From the NCBI GenBank assembly GCA_002887195.1, contig PJAB01000873.1:1-19628 (forward strand): DNA of 19,628 nt, read 5' to 3'. Positions 15,457-19,628 of the stretch are shown here, in pieces. Position numbers and translations under genes: made by a program. Under the pieces are notes generated by a model, which searched no databases, was not told where the DNA came from, and worked only from the letters and a program-made list of their open reading frames with translations. Numbering within the stretch: position 1 is the first letter of the stretch; each line of letters begins with the position of its first letter. The stretch is from Chrysochromulina parva (Eukaryota > Haptophyta > Prymnesiales > Chrysochromulinaceae).

Positions 15457-15852
15457 GGGAGGTCTGAGGAGAGAGGAGAGGCGCAGCAGCCGCCGCAGTC
15501 GAGTTTTAAGCGCTGCAGAGCAGGAGCAGACACTGGAGCCTTGAGACTGTACGCACGCACGCGGAGCGGGCGGCCTTGAGGCGTCTACTGATGGAGGCAG
15601 CCCGAGAGGGGCGCGGGGGAGTGTGAACGGTTAGTGAATTAAAGAGGGGTTCAAAGCAAGTCTATTGTCAGAAACAACAGACCTTCATCCTGATGCACTG
15701 TGTTTTGACTTTTTCACAACGCCCCAACCGTTCACACGAACGCTCCGGAAGAACCGTTTGTCCATGAGTGCGTCCAATCAGACGTCCTCCCTCTCCGTGT
15801 CGTTTGACCTCGGTTGGTTTTGCAACTCGGAAAGCGGTCGTCCGCCGCCACG
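15457..15852. other. Intergenic region between two tandem plus-strand genes
   Basis: 396 bp holding the 3' UTR of the TBCE-like gene and the promoter/5' UTR of the coiled-coil gene. The part at 15630-15720 is AT-richer. An upstream ATG at 15764 opens a 34-codon frame that overlaps the main ATG. No other gene is seen. Confidence 0.5.
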
Positions 15853-15868
15853 ATGCAAACAGACATGA
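15764..15868 (+). other. Upstream ORF overlapping the coiled-coil gene start
   Basis: ATG at 15764 reads 34 codons to a TGA at 15866-15868, 13 bp past the main ATG (15853) and in another frame. If the transcript starts upstream of 15764 this could lower translation. The transcription start is not known. Confidence 0.3.
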
Positions 15869-17913
15869 CCGATGCGGAGACTGATATGCGACTGCACCGC
15901 TCGAGGCTGATGGTGGCCATCACCGCGATGAATCCAAAGGGCCTGCAACAGGTTCTTCAGAGCCTGCCGCCATCGGCGCAGGCGCTCGAGACGGAGATCA
16001 AGGCAGCGCAGGCGGTGGTCGAGCTGCTCAGCAGGTACGACCAGCTGGTAAAGGAGCAGGCGGATGTGCGCGCGAGCGCCGAGGATCTGCGCATACAGCT
16101 CGAGTCCGAGGCGCGCGCTCGGCGCGGCGCGCAGGAGGACGCGAGGCAAGCAGCGGCCGGCCGCCAGGCGGGCGAGGCACAGATGCGCACCGAGCTGCGC
16201 GCCGCGCGCGGGCAGGCGCCGCCCTCGTCCGAGCAGGAGCTCACGGCGATGGCGCAGGAGACGCGCATCAACGAGCTGCAAGCGGTCGTCGTCTCGCTGC
16301 AGACGCAGCTGCGCCAGTCGGAGATGCGCGGGCAGCAGGTGCGCCTCGAGCTCGCGAATGCCAAGGAGTCGCTAGGACCGACGCTCAAGGCGCTCAAGGT
16401 GGCCGAGGAAGAAAGCGAGCACACGAAGCGGCTGCTGCGTACCAGCGAATCGTCCAACGCCACGCTCCTCACACAGGTCGCCGCACTCCAGCAACGTGTC
16501 ACCGGCATCGCGATCGGAGAGAGCCGCCCGCCAAAGCCACCGGTCTCAGCGTCCGCGTCGGCCGCCACCGCGGCCGCCGGCGTGCCGGTAGGCGGCGCGG
16601 CCGCAGCGGCGCCCGACGCGGACGCGCGGGCTGCCGAGGCGGCGGCCGCGGCCATCGAGGCCAGGGTCGCTGCGGACGCCGCTGCGGCGGCCGAGGAGCC
16701 TTTGCCGAGCTCGGTGGAGGAGATGCAGCAGGCTCTGCGGCATGAGCGCGCGCGTGTGCGCGTGCTGCAGGCGGAGGTGAGCAACGCGCGCCAGGCCGCC
16801 GAGGAGACCTTGGAGCGGCAGCGGCGCGGCGCCGACCGGGGGCTGCGGGAGATGCAATCTGAGTTCGCGCGGCTGCACCGGATCACAGCTGAGATGCGTG
16901 AAGCTGTGAACGGCGCCGAGGGACGTGCCAGAGGTGAAGAGTCGTTTCGGCGGCGAGCGGAGCAAGGTGAGTGCCTCGGATGGCCACCGATGGCCTCGGA
17001 TGACACACTGATGGCCCCTGATTGCGAGCTCGTCCTCTTCTTGATGACACACTGATGGCCCCTGATTGCGAGCTCGTCCTCTTCTCGCAGGCTGGCTGGC
17101 CGCCCAGCAGACGCTCGAGAAGACGCAGGCGGAGCTGCAGGCGAGCCGCGTCCAGATCGGCGAGCTCGAGGGGAGATTGGGCGCCGCCGCCGCTGTGTCG
17201 GCCGAGCTCGCGAGCTCAAAGCAGACGATTCGAAAGCTCGAGAGCCACGTCACTAGCTCGGAGGCGCGCATGCAGGTGTGATGATGACCTCTGAGTGCCT
17301 CTGATGACCTCTGATGACCTCTGATGACCTCTGAATGGACCTCTAATGGCGTCTGAGGACCTCTGATGACCTCTGATGACTTTGCCTTCGGACGCATGCA
17401 TGCAGGAGCTCGTCGAGTCGCAGAAGATGAACTCGCAGTACGTGGCGGCGGCGATGGGTGCGGCGCAGCAGCAGGCCGCGAGCGAATACGAGCGCTTGCA
17501 TGCAGAGAGCCTCGCGGCGCAGCAGCAGACGGAGGCAGCACGCTCCTACTGGCGCCATCGTGCCGAGCGGGCCACCGCACGCTGCCACGCGGCCGCCGCG
17601 GCGCTCGCGGCGGCGCGCTCGTCTCTTGAGTCGTTACTCGCGCGCCTCGTCACAGCCACGTCCGTCGCCGACCTCGCCGACCAGAGTCGCATCCTATTTG
17701 AGGTCAAGGCGGCTGTGATCGATGTCGAGGGTGAGCTCCGAGTCTCGCTGCCCTCGTGCATGCATGTGCTCACCACGACGCCCCACCCACCTCCCCACAG
17801 AGAAGCTTCGGAGACCGGACTCGTCGGGGGGACCCCCCGACGGCGGCGGCGGGCGCTTTATCGGCCGCAAGGGCGGCGGCGGAGGTGGCGGCGGCGGAGG
17901 TGGAGGTGGCGGA

Positions 17914-17951
<38 letters not shown>

Positions 17952-18819
17952 CGCCACTAGCCCACGTGGCGTGACCGCGCCGCCTCGGGTGCCCCAGTTT
18001 GGCAACCCCCTCATCGCTGCAGGCTTCGGCACGGGCCTGCCCTCCTTTGGCTTCGGCGGCGCGGCCGGTGCGGGCGCGGCGAGATTTCATCTGCCCAATA
18101 TCAGTGCCCCGTACGCGACGGCGACGCAGCAGGGCTTTGGCGGTTTCCCACAGTCCTTCGGCGGAGGCGGAGGCAGCGGCGGCGGCGGAGGCGGCGGTGT
18201 GGGGTTTGGGGATGGTCTGAGCCCTCAGCTGCTCGCAGCTCTCGCTCAGCATTATGGCGTCGGGCCCGGCGGCGGCTTCGGCGGCGCCGGCGCCGGCGCC
18301 GGCGCCAACGGCGGCGGCAACGGCGGCGGCTTCGGTTTCCCCACAGACCCTGCGACGATCGCGCCCCTGAACGCGAGCGCCGCAGTGGGCTCGCCACCCA
18401 TGCGGGGCAGCAGCGGCACGAGCGGAGGCACGGGCGGCGGCCCGCCCAGAGGGCCCGCGTCGGCTAAGAGCCGAATTCCGCAGCCGATTCCGCAGCCGAA
18501 CGGAGCGAATGCGCCGCCTGCACCAGACGCCCGTCACGGCGCTACCCGATCGGTCGCCGCCCCGCCGCCGCCGCCGAGTGGCGCCGTGTCGGGCGCGTCT
18601 CGTGGGCTGCGGGCTGGCGAGGGAGAGGCTCCGCCGGAGCCGCCGCTGAGGGGCCCGCCCTCCCGCGCCGGAGCCCGCGCCCGTAACGGCGCCCTACCAA
18701 TCCAAGGGGCTCTGGGGCCGGTAGAAGCTAGTGGCGCGGGAGCGCGCTCCGCCGCCACCGCCGCCAGTAAGCCGACCGCGGCGCTCGACCGCCGCGGCAA
18801 GGCCGTCTCCTTTGGCTAG
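15853..18819 (+). CDS. Coiled-coil protein with poly-glycine and Pro/Ala-rich C-terminus, four exons
   Basis: Exons 15853-16966, 17091-17275, 17406-17730 and 17801-18819, joins in phases 1, 0 and 1, 880 residues ending VSFG-TAG. The ATG at 15853 has a GCCACGATG context; the open frame before it lacks ATG. Residues ~1-540 are almost all heptad-rich helix (AQALETEIKAAQAVVELLSRYDQLVKEQ, LTAMAQETRINELQAVVVSLQTQLRQ, MQQALRHERARVRVLQAEVSNARQAAEETL, LEKTQAELQASRVQIGELEGRL), with one Ala/Gly linker at ~240-290. After EKLRRPDSSGG and RFIGRK follow 27 consecutive glycines, then Gly/Phe-rich and Pro/Ala/Arg-rich disordered sequence. It fits a filamentous or scaffold protein (cytoskeletal, Golgi or basal-body type); no family is recognised. 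The exon junctions restore continuous coiled coil, which supports the gene model. Confidence 0.8.
16967..17090 (+). other. Intron 1 of the coiled-coil gene, mostly a 44-bp tandem duplication
   Basis: 124-nt phase-1 intron: donor AAG|GTGAGT, acceptor CTTCTCGCAG. 16999-17042 and 17043-17086 are tandem copies differing only at the last bases; they contain TGATGGCCCC, related to the TGATGACCTC repeat elsewhere. No GCATGC core is present. Confidence 0.85.
17276..17405 (+). other. Intron 2 of the coiled-coil gene, TGATGACCTC array
   Basis: 130-nt phase-0 intron: donor CAG|GTGTGA, acceptor GCATGCATGCAG. 17278-17380 is a degenerate array of the same 10-bp unit as in the TBCE-like gene. The acceptor GCATGCATGCAG resembles the preceding exon end (GCGCGCATGCAG), a possible flank duplication. 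Confidence 0.82.
17278..17380 (+). repeat. Degenerate TGATGACCTC minisatellite
   Basis: About ten units with indels (TGAGTGCCTC, TGAATGGACCTC, TAATGGCGTC). The unit and orientation relative to transcription match the arrays at 14753-14842 and 15049-15118. Confidence 0.9.
17731..17800 (+). other. Introner-type intron 3 of the coiled-coil gene
   Basis: 70-nt phase-1 intron: donor AGG|GTGAGC, acceptor CTCCCCACAG. The core GCATGCATGTGCTCACCACG is at 17758-17800 (43 nt). The 27-nt donor arm shows only weak similarity to the next exon (GAGCTCCGAG against AAGCTTCGGAG), so it is an old or different copy. Confidence 0.82.
17872..17952 (+). repeat. GGC/GGT/GGA triplet tract encoding 27 glycines
   Basis: 81 bp of uninterrupted glycine codons, mostly GGC, inside exon 4 of the coiled-coil gene, with further GGC-rich stretches to ~18330. 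It is prone to slippage and assembly error. Confidence 0.95.
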
Positions 18820-19501
18820 CTTCGGATAGGAACGTTAACGTTGGCAACGTAGGGAGCAGAGAGCGCAGAGCCCGCGAAATTGGTAAATTCGAGGTTCGTC
18901 GTCGCACGAGAGGAGCCGAGCGCCGTTGAGCGTCGGGACCGGCCTCGTCGGCGTGTGCGAGATAGTTGTGTATGAACTATGATTATTGATTTCGCGACGA
19001 CCGACAGTGCACAGTCCCACCCGGTACCTCGAGGGACGACCGTGGCGTGCTGGCTCGAGCCTGACGCCCTGAAGAACCCGACCCGCGCGCCGTGACGACT
19101 GGCAGTGTGTCGACGACTAGTACGAGGCAGCGGCGCGTCACCGCTCGCGCACCGACACGTGCGCGTTGCAAACGGACCGGTGCGACGCTGCGTCGCTGGC
19201 CGCACGCCGCAGCCGCGTCGCCCGCGCGACGCGCGACACGATCGCATGGACACCGATAGGGATAGTCGATTCGACCGAGGCATACCGAGCACGCGCCACG
19301 CGGACATAGATCCCGCACACGTGACTGCCGCACTACACACACACACACTGGGCGAGGTGCGGCCCCCACTGTTCGAAACAGCAGTGCTGCCGCGAGTAAG
19401 CCGCGAGTAGGCGCCTCCGCCAGTCTCTTCGACCCCGCCCCACCCCTGTCCCCCGGCCCCACTTGCCCCCCACTTTCCAAAGTAGTGAACGCCTCACAGG
19501 T
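18820..19501. other. Intergenic region, no supported gene
   Basis: 682 bp between the coiled-coil gene and the minus-strand gene at the right edge. Open frames of 60-176 codons exist on both strands, but they are Arg/Ala/Cys-rich, overlap one another and have no motif. A short CA repeat lies at about 19333-19349. It should hold the 3' UTRs of the two convergent genes. Confidence 0.45.
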
Positions 19502-19628
19502 TCAGACGTGCATGCCGCTCATCATCTCCCGGACGTGCTCGTCGGTCTTGCCGACGATTGGCAGCATCGTCACCTTGTCCTTCTTGTTGGTCACCGCCAC
19601 GTCGGGCGACGCGAGGAACTTGGACATC
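19502..19628 (-). CDS. C-terminal end of an unidentified gene (5' end outside window)
   Basis: The minus strand reads MSKFLASPDVAVTNKKDKVT followed by MLPIVGKTDEHVREMMSGMHV and TGA at 19502-19504, open to the window edge. The composition is that of a normal soluble protein, unlike the shadow frames nearby. An ATG lies at 19627, but a protein of only 41 residues is less likely than the last exon of a longer one. The family is not recognised. Confidence 0.5.
   Translation of the reverse strand, partial: MSKFLASPDVAVTNKKDKVTMLPIVGKTDEHVREMMSGMHV

Noticed and set aside
15957..17219. 420-codon minus-strand open frame
   Set aside because: Ser/Ala/Arg-rich antisense shadow of the coiled-coil gene; it runs through that gene's intron.
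18816..19480. Minus-strand frames of 165-176 codons near the right end
   Set aside because: Two frames overlap each other with Arg/Cys/Ala-rich sequence; no motif or normal protein composition.

Overview
The window is nuclear DNA of a unicellular eukaryote, most likely a GC-rich marine alga (haptophyte, or possibly pelagophyte). The grounds are high GC content, short GT-AG spliceosomal introns, a TBCE-type tubulin chaperone, an RRP15 ribosome-biogenesis factor, Ala/Gly/Pro-rich low-complexity proteins, and introns that share a repeated core. No virus, plasmid, CRISPR array or bacterial operon is visible. The organism call is inference.

Layout. 2-313 (+) is the 3' end of a GRF zinc-finger gene. 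Three genes lie in tandem on the minus strand: a MBD-like/SAM-domain protein (7789-5386, three exons), a mono-ADP-ribosyltransferase-like domain fused to a multi-pass membrane region (5082-2668), and a secreted or plastid-targeted unknown protein (2096-983, at least two exons). A DUF501 protein with a C-terminal membrane anchor (7958-8902, +) diverges from this cluster and converges on RRP15 (9808-9164, -). Next come a PQ-rich unknown protein (11652-10555, -), a small unknown protein divergent from it (11858-12298, +), and a Cys-rich single-pass membrane protein (13163-12462, -). Divergent from that is a TBCE/TBCEL-like LRR plus ubiquitin-like protein (13410-15456, +, three exons), followed by a coiled-coil/poly-glycine protein (15853-18819, +, four exons). 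The right edge holds the C-terminal end of a minus-strand gene (19628-19502).

The most striking structure is in the introns. Five introns in four different genes end in the same ~40-48 nt core, which begins GCATGCA and ends CCCCACAG, always in the sense orientation of the host gene. In most of them the 27-36 nt between the donor GT (or an internal GT) and the core is a diverged copy of the first bases of the next exon; one copy is 34/35 identical. A further intron lacks the core but carries two decayed copies of its downstream exon start. The introns therefore look like insertions flanked by unusually long direct target duplications, in which the duplicated host DNA supplies the donor and the inserted core supplies the acceptor: an introner-like family with its own architecture. 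Some of these introns are also expanded by a TGATGACCTC minisatellite, nested with further copies of the upstream exon end.

All start codons were chosen at ATG; several open frames extend upstream only from GTG or TTG. The genes share no obvious pathway. The layout is that of an ordinary compact algal genome with mixed gene orientations.
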